From Bacteroidota bacterium (GTDB lineage Bacteria > Bacteroidota > Bacteroidia > Palsa-965), in assembly GCA_021299855.1 (NCBI GenBank), contig JAJTEY010000011.1:8973-49638 (forward strand): a stretch of 40,666 nucleotides of DNA, written 5' to 3'. Positions 1-8,587 of this stretch are shown here, piece by piece. Below the pieces are notes generated by a model, which saw only the letters and a program-made list of their open reading frames with translations, was not told where the DNA came from and did not search any database. The position numbers were made by a program, and so were the translations under genes. Every line of letters starts with the position of its first letter. Within the stretch, counting starts at the first letter, position 1.

Positions 1-253
1 GCCCGCAGTGATGTTTGTTTCCGGAACTGTATCTGATGCTCAAACGCAGGAAACTCTGGCAGGAGCGAAGGTTTGCGTTAAAGGAACAAATATCGTTACG
101 TATACGGATTTCGATGGACGTTTCTTCCTACCTGATTTACCTGCAGGTTCTTATACCTTGGAAATTTCCTACGTTTCTTATCAAGGCGAAACTGTCATTG
201 CAGATACACCCAATCACCGTCCTGAGGTGACTGTTAGTCTGGAAGCGCGTTAA
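1..253 (+). CDS. CarboxypepD_reg-like (beta-sandwich) domain protein, C-terminal fragment cut by window start
   Basis: ORF 8-253; 'VSGTVSDAQTQETLAGAKVCVKGTNIVTYTDFDGRFFLPDLPAGSYTLEISYVSY' matches the carboxypeptidase-regulatory-like pattern of Bacteroidota outer-membrane proteins; no clear start, so probably extends upstream. Confidence 0.75.
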   Translation, partial: PAVMFVSGTVSDAQTQETLAGAKVCVKGTNIVTYTDFDGRFFLPDLPAGSYTLEISYVSYQGETVIADTPNHRPEVTVSLEAR

Positions 254-423
254 TTTTTCCCAATTTCACTCCTTTTTATAATTTAAATACGCTGATTATC
301 AGCTTTTTATCTCGTTTGTAAACTTTACGTTATGTAAACTTTATGCCGAAGCTACCTTTTGGTGTGAAATTCGTTTAAGCTCATAGGAGTTAACGGATGT
401 TTCACTTCAATAAAGAAGGTATT

Positions 424-897
424 ATGAAGAAGGTAGCTATGCTGATGTTATTTCTGGTAGGAATGCTCAGCGCATCAATCGCACAGGAAGTTCAGTTAAA
501 GAACGGTTTATATGTGGACGCAAGTGGCAATGCATTTACGGGTGCATTTGTTCAGAAATACGAGAATGGTTCAAAGAAAGCTGATTTGAACATAGTAAAC
601 GGCAAAGCAGAAGGCGCAGCAACATTTTATTATGCAACAGGAGAAAAAATGGAAGCCGGTCGTTTTTTGGCAGGTTTACGTGATGGTAGATGGGAAAGCT
701 GGAACGTGGCCGGAATTAAAATCGGTGAAGCGAACTACAAGAACGGTGTAAAAAATGGCGACTGGAAAACATGGGATGATGCAGGACGTTTGCGCATGGA
801 AATGTATTATGCGAACGGTGAAAAAATCGGTACATGGAAAATGTGGGACGAAAACGGTGTATTAACCGGAGAACGCACTTACGGTACAAAATTGTAA
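424..897 (+). CDS. Secreted YwqK/MORN-like repeat protein
   Basis: Internal ATG at 424 begins a signal peptide (MKKVAMLMLFLVGMLSASIAQ); repeats such as NGxKxGxWKxWDxxG. Confidence 0.75.
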   Translation: MKKVAMLMLFLVGMLSASIAQEVQLKNGLYVDASGNAFTGAFVQKYENGSKKADLNIVNGKAEGAATFYYATGEKMEAGRFLAGLRDGRWESWNVAGIKIGEANYKNGVKNGDWKTWDDAGRLRMEMYYANGEKIGTWKMWDENGVLTGERTYGTKL

Positions 898-914
898 TCG
901 CGTTTACTAAATAA

Positions 915-946
915 AAAAAGGGTCGGCAAATGCTGACCCTTTTTTG
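915..946 (+). terminator. Rho-independent terminator
   Basis: gggtcggca-aa-tgctgaccc stem (one G.U) flanked by A-run and T-run; between convergent genes. Confidence 0.8.
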
Positions 947-962
947 TTGCTTTCATTTTCGA

Positions 963-2039
963 TTACGGCTCATCATAACTCACCACCACACGCTCCGTTG
1001 CCGGATGTGCCTGACAAGTAAGTACGTAACCTTGTTCAATTTCTTCTTCGGAAAGTGCGTAGTTCGCATCCATAGACATTTGACCTTCCAGCACTTTAGC
1101 ACGACAGGTACAACATACTGCACCTTTACAAGCGAAAGGCGCATCTAAGTCATTTTCGATAGCTACATCTAAAATTGTAGGACCGTCTGATGATAAATCA
1201 ATATTCAATTCCTGCCCGTCCATGATGATGGTAACTTTTGAAATTACTTTTCCATCTGAACTTGCCGCTTCTGCTTTCTTAACAGCTTCTTCAACTGCAG
1301 TGAAATATTCGATGTGAACCTTTTTGCTGTCAATTTTTAATTGGGACAAAACGTTCTTCACGTTCTCCATCATAGGTCCGGGACCGCAAATAAAATATTC
1401 GCAGTTGCCGGTTAAATCACCATGATTTTCAATCAACGCGGTTACTTTCGAAACGTCCATCATTCCGCAGTATAACGCAGCATGACCCGTAGGAGCATTA
1501 TCATAAATGTAATGTATGCTCAAACGGTTGCTGTTACTACTTTGCAAAGCATCTAATTGTGATTTAAAAATGGTAGATGCTTCGTCGCGGTTAGCGTAAT
1601 ACAATGTTATTCTGCTGTTCGGCTCGCTTTTTAAAACCGTTTTGATAATGGAGAACATCGGTGTGATGCCGCTACCACCCGCAAACAGTTGATAGTGTTT
1701 CGCATTTGCCGCATTCATGTCGGAATAAAAATTCCCCATCGGCATCATGACTTCTAACGCATCGCCTTCTTTCAGCACATCATTCATCCAGGTTGAAACA
1801 CGACCACCTGCAACTTTTTTCACCGCAACACGCAGTTCATTATCGGTAAGCGGGCTGCTGCAAAGCGAATACGAACGACGTAACTCTTCACCGTTGACTT
1901 TCACTTTAAACGTCAGATACTGACCCTGTTTATATTGGAATTCGGAAGCCAATGTTGTCGGAATATCCATTGCAATAGACACACAATCAGCGGTTTCGCG
2001 TTGAATATCTTTTACCTGAAGCGTATGAAAACGTGCCAT
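963..2039 (-). CDS. paaE: Phenylacetyl-CoA epoxidase reductase subunit PaaE (FNR-like domain plus 2Fe-2S ferredoxin)
   Basis: MARFHTLQVKDIQRETADCVSIAMDIP start; RxYSLCSS FAD motif; C-terminal CKGAVCCTCRAKV ferredoxin motif; next to paaABCD. Confidence 0.92.
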   Translation of the reverse strand: MARFHTLQVKDIQRETADCVSIAMDIPTTLASEFQYKQGQYLTFKVKVNGEELRRSYSLCSSPLTDNELRVAVKKVAGGRVSTWMNDVLKEGDALEVMMPMGNFYSDMNAANAKHYQLFAGGSGITPMFSIIKTVLKSEPNSRITLYYANRDEASTIFKSQLDALQSSNSNRLSIHYIYDNAPTGHAALYCGMMDVSKVTALIENHGDLTGNCEYFICGPGPMMENVKNVLSQLKIDSKKVHIEYFTAVEEAVKKAEAASSDGKVISKVTIIMDGQELNIDLSSDGPTILDVAIENDLDAPFACKGAVCCTCRAKVLEGQMSMDANYALSEEEIEQGYVLTCQAHPATERVVVSYDEP

Positions 2040-2205
2040 AATTTGAGTTGAATTGCGCGCAAAAATAGGATTCTCAACGGGGATGAACAAAGTATGAGCC
2101 GAATTGTTTTCAGAAAGTAACGCAAATGCCCACAGATAGGCATGTGAAAATTTTGTGAGCGACTTTATCTTGAAGCGGGAATAAAATGGAAATCATACCG
2201 GTCGC

Positions 2206-2217
2206 TGACATTTGTCA
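2206..2217. promoter_or_regulatory. Palindrome TGACA-TT-TGTCA in the divergent paaE/paaA intergenic region
   Basis: Perfect 5-bp inverted repeat just upstream of the paaA -7 box. Confidence 0.35.
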
Positions 2218-2242
2218 TGAAACAAAAAGACGTCGTATTAAC

Positions 2243-2250
2243 TATATTTG
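2243..2250 (+). promoter_or_regulatory. Bacteroidota -7 box TATATTTG upstream of paaA
   Basis: Exact TAnnTTTG match 29 bp before the paaA ATG. Confidence 0.6.
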
Positions 2251-2278
2251 TACTGAACCTTAACACAACGTTCGCACT

Positions 2279-3229
2279 ATGGAAAATGTAATGGAATTAG
2301 AAGCGCAGTTTCAGGCCAAGATTGATCGAGGGGAGTTTATTGAGCCTAAGGACTGGATGCCGGAGAAGTATCGTAAAACGTTAATTCGTCAGATTTCGCA
2401 GCATGCGCACTCCGAAATAATAGGAATGCAGCCTGAAGGGAATTGGATAACGCGTGCTCCAAGTCTTCGTCGTAAAGCTATTTTGTTGGCCAAAATTCAG
2501 GACGAAGCAGGGCATGGTCTATATTTATACTCGGCGTGCGAGACCATGGGGATTAGCCGGGAAGAACTAAATCATCAGTTGCATACCGGTGCTGCAAAGT
2601 ATTCCAGCATTTTCAATTATCCTACATTATCATGGGCGGATATGGGTGCAATTGGCTGGCTCGTGGACGGAGCAGCAATAGTGAACCAGGTTTCCTTGCA
2701 ACGCACTTCATATGGTCCGTATGCACGCGCGATGGTCCGTATCTGTAAAGAAGAAAGTTTTCACCAGCGACAGGGATATGAATTGTTGTTGTCATTATGT
2801 CGTGGTACCGCAGAACAAAAGGCAATGGCGCAAGATGCTATGAATCGCTGGTGGTGGCCATCATTGATGATGTTTGGTCCACATGATGCGGAATCAGCGC
2901 ACTCAGCGCAATCGATGCAATGGAAAATCAAGCGCGAGTCTAACGATGAATTACGTCAAAAATTTATTGACAAAACCGTTGCGCAAGCTGAGTTCTTAGG
3001 ATTAACAATTCCTGATCCGGATTTGAAATGGAATGCGGAACGCGGTCATTATGATTTCGGTCAAATTGATTGGGAAGAATTTAATAATGTCATTCGTGGC
3101 AACGGACCTTGCAATAAGCAGCGCTTGAATCATCACGTTAAAGTGCATGAAGAAAATGTGTGGGTGCGCGAAGCAGCCAATGCGTATGCGAAGAAAAACG
3201 CGAAGAAATCAGAAACCCTTGTGGCTTAA
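2279..3229 (+). CDS. paaA: Phenylacetyl-CoA epoxidase subunit PaaA
   Basis: ExxH-type diiron motif ([20 protein letters not shown]) and overall PaaA character. Confidence 0.95.
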   Translation: MENVMELEAQFQAKIDRGEFIEPKDWMPEKYRKTLIRQISQHAHSEIIGMQPEGNWITRAPSLRRKAILLAKIQDEAGHGLYLYSACETMGISREELNHQLHTGAAKYSSIFNYPTLSWADMGAIGWLVDGAAIVNQVSLQRTSYGPYARAMVRICKEESFHQRQGYELLLSLCRGTAEQKAMAQDAMNRWWWPSLMMFGPHDAESAHSAQSMQWKIKRESNDELRQKFIDKTVAQAEFLGLTIPDPDLKWNAERGHYDFGQIDWEEFNNVIRGNGPCNKQRLNHHVKVHEENVWVREAANAYAKKNAKKSETLVA

Positions 3230-3256
3230 TACCCTTACCGCCAAACCACTCCGACT

Positions 3257-3550
3257 ATGAGTTCAAATGATAATCAGTTTCCGCTTTGGGAAGTATTCGT
3301 ACAAACCAAATCCGGTACACCATACAAGCATGCAGGAAGTGTTCATGCAGCCGATAAAGAAATGGCAATAATGAACGCGCGTGATTTATATACGCGTCGT
3401 AACGAAGGAAATGCGCTTTGGGTCGTTCCTTCAAATGCTATAGTTGCTTCAAGCCCTGAGGATATGGGCGCATTCTTTGAACCTTCGAATGATAAAGCGT
3501 ATCGTCATCCGACATTCTATGTCATTCCTAATGAAGTTAAACACATTTAA
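3257..3550 (+). CDS. paaB: Phenylacetyl-CoA epoxidase subunit PaaB
   Basis: FPLWEVFVQTKSGTPYKHAGSVHAADKEMAIMNARDLYTRRNEGNALWVV. Confidence 0.95.
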   Translation: MSSNDNQFPLWEVFVQTKSGTPYKHAGSVHAADKEMAIMNARDLYTRRNEGNALWVVPSNAIVASSPEDMGAFFEPSNDKAYRHPTFYVIPNEVKHI

Positions 3551-3559
3551 TCGCGCATC

Positions 3560-4324
3560 ATGAGTCAAGGAATCAATTCATCCCTGATCAAGTTCGTTGT
3601 TCGTTTAGGCGATAACAATTTGATTCTTGGACATCGCTTATCCGAATGGTGCAGCAAAGGCCCTTTTCTGGAAGAAGACATAGCCATGTCGAATATTGCG
3701 TTGGATTATATCGGACAGGCGCGTGTATTGTATTCATACGCAGGTCAACTTGACGGTGGTAAGAACGAAGATTATTATGCGTACGAGCGTCGCGAGCATG
3801 AATTCACGAATGCATTATTGTGTGAAACACCTAATGGTGATTTCGGAATGACAGTTGCACGACAGTTATACTATTCTGTTTTCGCATATGCTTTATGCAA
3901 TGCATTGCTGAAGAGCAAGGATGAAACATTATCCGGTTACGCCGGGAAAGCGGTAAAGGAATTAGCGTATCATGTGCGTCACGCTTCCGACTGGACATTG
4001 CGTTTGGGTGATGGAACAGAAGAAAGTAACAAGCGTATGCAGCACGGCATTGACGAATTGTGGATGTACACTCACGATTTGTTTGCTACGCTCGAATCGG
4101 ATAAGGAATTAGTTGCTGCAGGGATTATTCCTGATGTAGCCGCCATGAAAGGCGAATGGTTGGAACAAGTTAAAGATGTGATTCAACGTGCGACATTGAC
4201 GATGCCAGATGTTAATGCATGGCAGATGGAAGGCAGCAGAAAAGGTCGTCACACTGAAAATATCGGTTACATTATTTCCGAATTGCAATACGTCACAAGG
4301 GCATATCCCGGATGTGAATGGTAA
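3560..4324 (+). CDS. paaC: Phenylacetyl-CoA epoxidase subunit PaaC
   Basis: RLGDNNLILGHRLSEWCSKGPFLEEDIAMSNIALDYIGQARVLY; position in operon. Confidence 0.95.
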   Translation: MSQGINSSLIKFVVRLGDNNLILGHRLSEWCSKGPFLEEDIAMSNIALDYIGQARVLYSYAGQLDGGKNEDYYAYERREHEFTNALLCETPNGDFGMTVARQLYYSVFAYALCNALLKSKDETLSGYAGKAVKELAYHVRHASDWTLRLGDGTEESNKRMQHGIDELWMYTHDLFATLESDKELVAAGIIPDVAAMKGEWLEQVKDVIQRATLTMPDVNAWQMEGSRKGRHTENIGYIISELQYVTRAYPGCEW

Positions 4325-4328
4325 AAAG

Positions 4329-4363
4329 AAACACGCGGAAACATTTTTGTTAGCCGCGTGTTT
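4329..4363 (+). other. Intra-operon hairpin between paaC and paaD
   Basis: aaacacgcgg / ccgcgtgttt perfect 10-bp inverted repeat with 15-nt loop and no T-run. Confidence 0.7.
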
Positions 4364-4380
4364 GCTGAATGGAGGAATGT

Positions 4381-4893
4381 ATGACAAAAACGATTCAATT
4401 AAATACCACCGAACGTGATCCTGAATTGTGGGCAATTGCTGATTCAGTTGTTGATCCTGAAATTCCCGTTTTGACATTAGTGGATCTAGGAGTTGTGCGT
4501 GAATTGAAACGCATGGATAAAGGTGTTGAGGTAACGATTACGCCAACTTACACGGGATGTCCTGCAATGGACGCCATGGCTGCCGATTTGAAACGCGCAT
4601 TCGAACAGAAAGGATTTGAGCCCGTTACTATGAAAACGGTTTTAAGCCCGGCATGGACAACAGACTGGCTAAGTGATTATGCGAAGGAAAAGTTGAACAA
4701 ATACGGCATTGCGCCTCCTCCGAATTCAACAGCAGATAAAAACGCATTGTTGGGAAAACCAAAAGAAGTAAAATGTCCGCGTTGCGCTTCTAATTATACA
4801 TCTATGATTTCCAATTTCGGTTCCACGGCGTGTAAAGCATTGTGGAAGTGCGAAGATTGTAAAGAACCATTCGATTATTTTAAGTGTATATAG
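4381..4893 (+). CDS. paaD: Phenylacetate degradation protein PaaD (MIP18/DUF59 family)
   Basis: DPEIPVLTLVDLGVVREL and C-terminal CPRC...CEDCKEPFDYFKC; GGAGG upstream of ATG 4381. Confidence 0.93.
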   Translation: MTKTIQLNTTERDPELWAIADSVVDPEIPVLTLVDLGVVRELKRMDKGVEVTITPTYTGCPAMDAMAADLKRAFEQKGFEPVTMKTVLSPAWTTDWLSDYAKEKLNKYGIAPPPNSTADKNALLGKPKEVKCPRCASNYTSMISNFGSTACKALWKCEDCKEPFDYFKCI

Positions 4894-4943
4894 CTTGTTT
4901 ATACTACCGGTAGGAAGTTGTTGTATATCACATTGAGCTTGAT

Positions 4944-5687
4944 TTATATTTTTTGTATCAAGTAATGTGGCATTCGGTTGACTACACGATAACGATTGTC
5001 ATGTTTTAATCGTTTCATTAACGTTGCACTGCCAAACTGTAAGTAATCGGCACTGTCATCCAATAGAATAAATCCACCGGAAATTAAGTGCTGATCTACT
5101 TGCTCGAAATCGTGAGTGGCTGCCTCCAAGGAATGATCACCATCAATGTAAGCAAATCCTATTGGCCCGCCGAGTTGAATGTGGTTACCGAAAATATCAT
5201 TACATGTTTCATTCGAATTCCACAACTTGAAAAATTCTTGCGAGGTGAATTCAAAAGAATGCGGTAATTGATGTGGTTGAAGGAATTGCATCGCATTCAT
5301 GAAAGCCGATTTCATGTAGTGGTGATAATTCGCTTTAGTAATGCGTGTGCATCCGTCAATGAATGCTATTTGTTGTCCTTCTCGCGTGTAACTTTCGTAA
5401 ATCCATGGATCGGTGCTAAAGAATTTGGTGTCGCATTGATGTTTTTGTAATAAATACAAAATCACTGCTGCAGATAATCCACCGTATGAGCCTATTTCAA
5501 CTATGGCAACTTCTTTGGGCAAATGTTGTATCGCATAATTCATTTGAAGGATATTGCCGTTCGGTAACATGCCTTCACCGATTACCATAGAGCGAATACG
5601 ACGCAAGTAGTCGTCTTTTAGCAAAGCCTCGTTACGAAACCGGTAATTGTTACGTAACCCTTGCCACCTGCGAACTAATATATTCAT
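4944..5687 (-). CDS. Class I SAM-dependent methyltransferase (Methyltransf_24-like)
   Basis: VAIVEIGSYGGLSAAVI; GFAYIDGDHSLEAATHDFEQVDQHLISGGFILLDD. Confidence 0.75.
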   Translation of the reverse strand: MNILVRRWQGLRNNYRFRNEALLKDDYLRRIRSMVIGEGMLPNGNILQMNYAIQHLPKEVAIVEIGSYGGLSAAVILYLLQKHQCDTKFFSTDPWIYESYTREGQQIAFIDGCTRITKANYHHYMKSAFMNAMQFLQPHQLPHSFEFTSQEFFKLWNSNETCNDIFGNHIQLGGPIGFAYIDGDHSLEAATHDFEQVDQHLISGGFILLDDSADYLQFGSATLMKRLKHDNRYRVVNRMPHYLIQKI

Positions 5688-5747
5688 ACTACAATATTAA
5701 TGTATTAATTGGCGATAGCTTCACGCAAGACACGTAGGTGTTTTGTT

Positions 5748-6200
5748 TTATCGGATTGGAAATTCCATCATGTACATATCGTACCCTTCAGCCCAATAGT
5801 TCGGCTGAACTTCTTGTAATACAAATCCCGATTTCTCATAAAATCGAAATGCGTGTTGTGAAGTACGAACCATAACACGATTTATTGTTGGCATTGCGCG
5901 TAACAATTGTAAACGATGTTCCAGCAACAAGCGGCCATAGCCTTTGCCCTGATAATACGGGTGGATCAGGTCCCAACTGATTTTTGCCGTGGTGAAGTTG
6001 TTTTCGAAATTAATTCCTCCGCAACCGATGATGTGTTGCTTAATTTCAATAACGAAGTACTGTTCTATTTCATGCTTAAGATAGTGCTCGAAATCGGAAG
6101 TTTCTTCAGGAGCGAAATAACGCGGTGTTGACAGCTTTATTAGCTGCATCACATCGGCGAAATTTTGGCTACTATAAGGATGAATAATTGTTGATTGCAC
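5748..6200 (-). CDS. GNAT family N-acetyltransferase
   Basis: ISWDLIHPYYQGKGYGRLLLEHRL acetyl-CoA motif, FYEKSGFVLQE motif. Confidence 0.85.
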   Translation of the reverse strand: MQSTIIHPYSSQNFADVMQLIKLSTPRYFAPEETSDFEHYLKHEIEQYFVIEIKQHIIGCGGINFENNFTTAKISWDLIHPYYQGKGYGRLLLEHRLQLLRAMPTINRVMVRTSQHAFRFYEKSGFVLQEVQPNYWAEGYDMYMMEFPIR

Positions 6201-6401
6201 TTTACGAAGAACGCAAACTTAATTCAATCAGCACATTTGAGATCTACCCGGAAACTCGAGCTTCATTTGCAATAAACACAACAAATTCTCACAAATAAAT
6301 ATGTCGAATTAACAGAGCTTGGCAGGAAACTTTAGCTCCCAACCTCGGAAACCCTTGCGTGGTGCAGTTTCTTGTTTTAATCTTGACGGCAAATCCCTGC
6401 T

Positions 6402-6584
6402 ATGCCGATCATATTTTTCGCTTTCCCGTTTTTGTTTGTTCCGTTCATTACGGCATATTTTGCACGCAGCTCCGGACGCCATTACAAAACCTGGTTGCTC
6501 ATCGGTTGTTTGCTGCCGATTGTTTCGGTGATCATTCTGTTTTTCCTGCCGGAAAAGAAGGTGGAAGAATCCACAGCCGATTGA
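6402..6584 (+). CDS. Small two-TM membrane protein
   Basis: MPIIFFAFPFLFVPFITAYFARSSGRHYKTWLLIGCLLPIVSVIILFFLPEKK; two hydrophobic segments; same strand just upstream of paaG. Confidence 0.55.
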   Translation: MPIIFFAFPFLFVPFITAYFARSSGRHYKTWLLIGCLLPIVSVIILFFLPEKKVEESTAD

Positions 6585-6611
6585 TTACTTTTGTTGCTCA
6601 TCTTTCTGATT

Positions 6612-7394
6612 ATGAGCAACACATTCATTCTTTCCGAACAATCAGGTGCTGTGCTTCATGTAACATTGAACCGCCCGGATAAATTCAACAGCTTTAATCG
6701 CGAAATGGCTATGCAGTTGTTGAGTGCATTTACCCAGGCTGCAACAACACCATCCATTCGTGCCGTGTTGCTTACCGGAACCGGTAAAGCGTTTTGTGCA
6801 GGACAAGATTTGGGTGAAGCTGTAGATCCGAGTGGGCCGGGAATTGAGCGTATTGTGAAAGAACATTACAACGCGATCATACTGGCAATTCGCAATTTGG
6901 AAAAGCCCGTAGTTTGTGCAGTAAATGGCGTTGCGGCAGGTGCAGGTGCGAATATAGCTTTGGCATGTGATGTTGTGGTTGCAGGAAAAAGCAGTTCGTT
7001 TATTCAGGCGTTTTCGAAAATCGGTTTGATTCCGGACAGTGCAGGAACTTTCTTTCTGCCTAAACTCATAGGCTTTCAGCGTGCTTCAGCATTAATGATG
7101 CTGGGCGATAAAGTATCCGCTGATGAAGCCGTCCAGATGGGCATGATATATAAAGCATTTGAAGATGCATCTCTTTCCGAAGAGGCTTCTAAAATTGCCA
7201 ATACCTTGGCGTCGATGCCTACTCGTGGTTTATGGCTGACGAAAAAATTACTGAATGAATCTAGTGTCAATAATCTTGATCGTCAGTTGGAACGCGAAGG
7301 TCAGGAGCAAGTGATTGCTGCCGGTACGTATGATCACAAAGAAGGTGTTCAGGCATTTTTAGAAAAACGCAAACCGGAGTTTAAAGGAGAATAA
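6612..7394 (+). CDS. paaG: Enoyl-CoA hydratase/isomerase, probable PaaG
   Basis: Crotonase fold motifs (GTGKAFCAGQDLGEAVDPSGPG..., AVNGVAAGAGANIALACDVVVA); next to paaH; start chosen at MSNTFILSEQS. Confidence 0.88.
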   Translation: MSNTFILSEQSGAVLHVTLNRPDKFNSFNREMAMQLLSAFTQAATTPSIRAVLLTGTGKAFCAGQDLGEAVDPSGPGIERIVKEHYNAIILAIRNLEKPVVCAVNGVAAGAGANIALACDVVVAGKSSSFIQAFSKIGLIPDSAGTFFLPKLIGFQRASALMMLGDKVSADEAVQMGMIYKAFEDASLSEEASKIANTLASMPTRGLWLTKKLLNESSVNNLDRQLEREGQEQVIAAGTYDHKEGVQAFLEKRKPEFKGE

Positions 7395-7395
7395 C

Positions 7396-8568
7396 ATGAA
7401 TTTAAATTCATCTACTACTGTTGGCATTATTGGCGCAGGAGCAATGGGAAGCGGAATTGCTCAAGTGGCGGCAACTGCAGGACATTCCGTGGTTTTGTTC
7501 GATACCGCTGAAGTGCAATTGCAAAAATCAAAAGTGGCTTTGCAAGCTACACTGAATAAATTGGTGGAGAAAGGTAAATTAACTACTGGTGCTGCATCCG
7601 CTATCGAAGGACGAATTACTTACGCTGATCAGTTGGCGACATTTTCTTCTTGCGGATTAATTATTGAAGCTATCGTAGAAAACATCGACGTCAAGCGCAA
7701 AGTGTTTGCTGAAGTGGAACAAATTGTAAGCGCGGATACGATTTTGGCTTCCAACACATCGTCATTGTCCATTACTTCTATTGCTGCGGCATGTAATAAA
7801 CCGGAACGTTTTTTAGGAATTCATTTTTTCAATCCGGCTCCGTTGATGCCTTTGGTCGAGGTAATTCCGGGTGTTGCTACGGATGCTGCGGTGTTCGCAG
7901 ATGCTCGCGCTTTAATTGATTCCTGGGGCAAGAGCACAGTTGCGTGTAAGGATACACCGGGCTTTATCGTGAATCGTGTGGCTCGTTCGTATTACGGCGA
8001 ATCCATTCGCATGTACGAAGAAGGCATTGCGGATTTTGCCACAATCGACTGGGCGATGAAAACGCTTGGCGGATTTAAAATGGGGCCGTTCGAGTTGATG
8101 GACTTTATCGGCAATGACGTGAATTATAAAGTAACGGAAACGGTGTGGGATCAGTTTTTCTACGAACCACGATTCAAGCCTTCATTAACACAAAAACGTT
8201 TGTTTGAAGCAAACATGTTCGGCAGAAAAAGCGGTCGCGGTTACTATGACTATCGTGAAGGTGCTGTGTTGCCGCAACCAAAGCAGGATGAAGTTTTAGG
8301 CAAACGTATGTTGATGCGTGTGCTGGCTATGCTCATCAATGAAGCAGCGGATACGTTGTATTTGGGTGTTGCTTCGCGCGAAGATCTCGACACGGCAATG
8401 ATCAAAGGAGTTAACTATCCGAAAGGTTTGTTGAAGTGGGCCGACGAAATCGGAATTCACACAATAGTGGAACAGTTGCAAACGTTATTCGAAGAGTACG
8501 GTGAAGATCGCTATCGTCCGTGTGTGCTATTGAAACGCATGGCTGCTGCAGGACAAACTTTTTATTAA
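7396..8568 (+). CDS. paaH: 3-hydroxyacyl-CoA dehydrogenase, probable PaaH
   Basis: GIIGAGAMGSGIAQVAATAGHSVVLFD Rossmann motif; GIHFFNPAPLMPLVEVI; KSGRGYYDY. Confidence 0.92.
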   Translation: MNLNSSTTVGIIGAGAMGSGIAQVAATAGHSVVLFDTAEVQLQKSKVALQATLNKLVEKGKLTTGAASAIEGRITYADQLATFSSCGLIIEAIVENIDVKRKVFAEVEQIVSADTILASNTSSLSITSIAAACNKPERFLGIHFFNPAPLMPLVEVIPGVATDAAVFADARALIDSWGKSTVACKDTPGFIVNRVARSYYGESIRMYEEGIADFATIDWAMKTLGGFKMGPFELMDFIGNDVNYKVTETVWDQFFYEPRFKPSLTQKRLFEANMFGRKSGRGYYDYREGAVLPQPKQDEVLGKRMLMRVLAMLINEAADTLYLGVASREDLDTAMIKGVNYPKGLLKWADEIGIHTIVEQLQTLFEEYGEDRYRPCVLLKRMAAAGQTFY

Positions 8569-8587
8569 CGTTATCTCTTCGTTTTTT

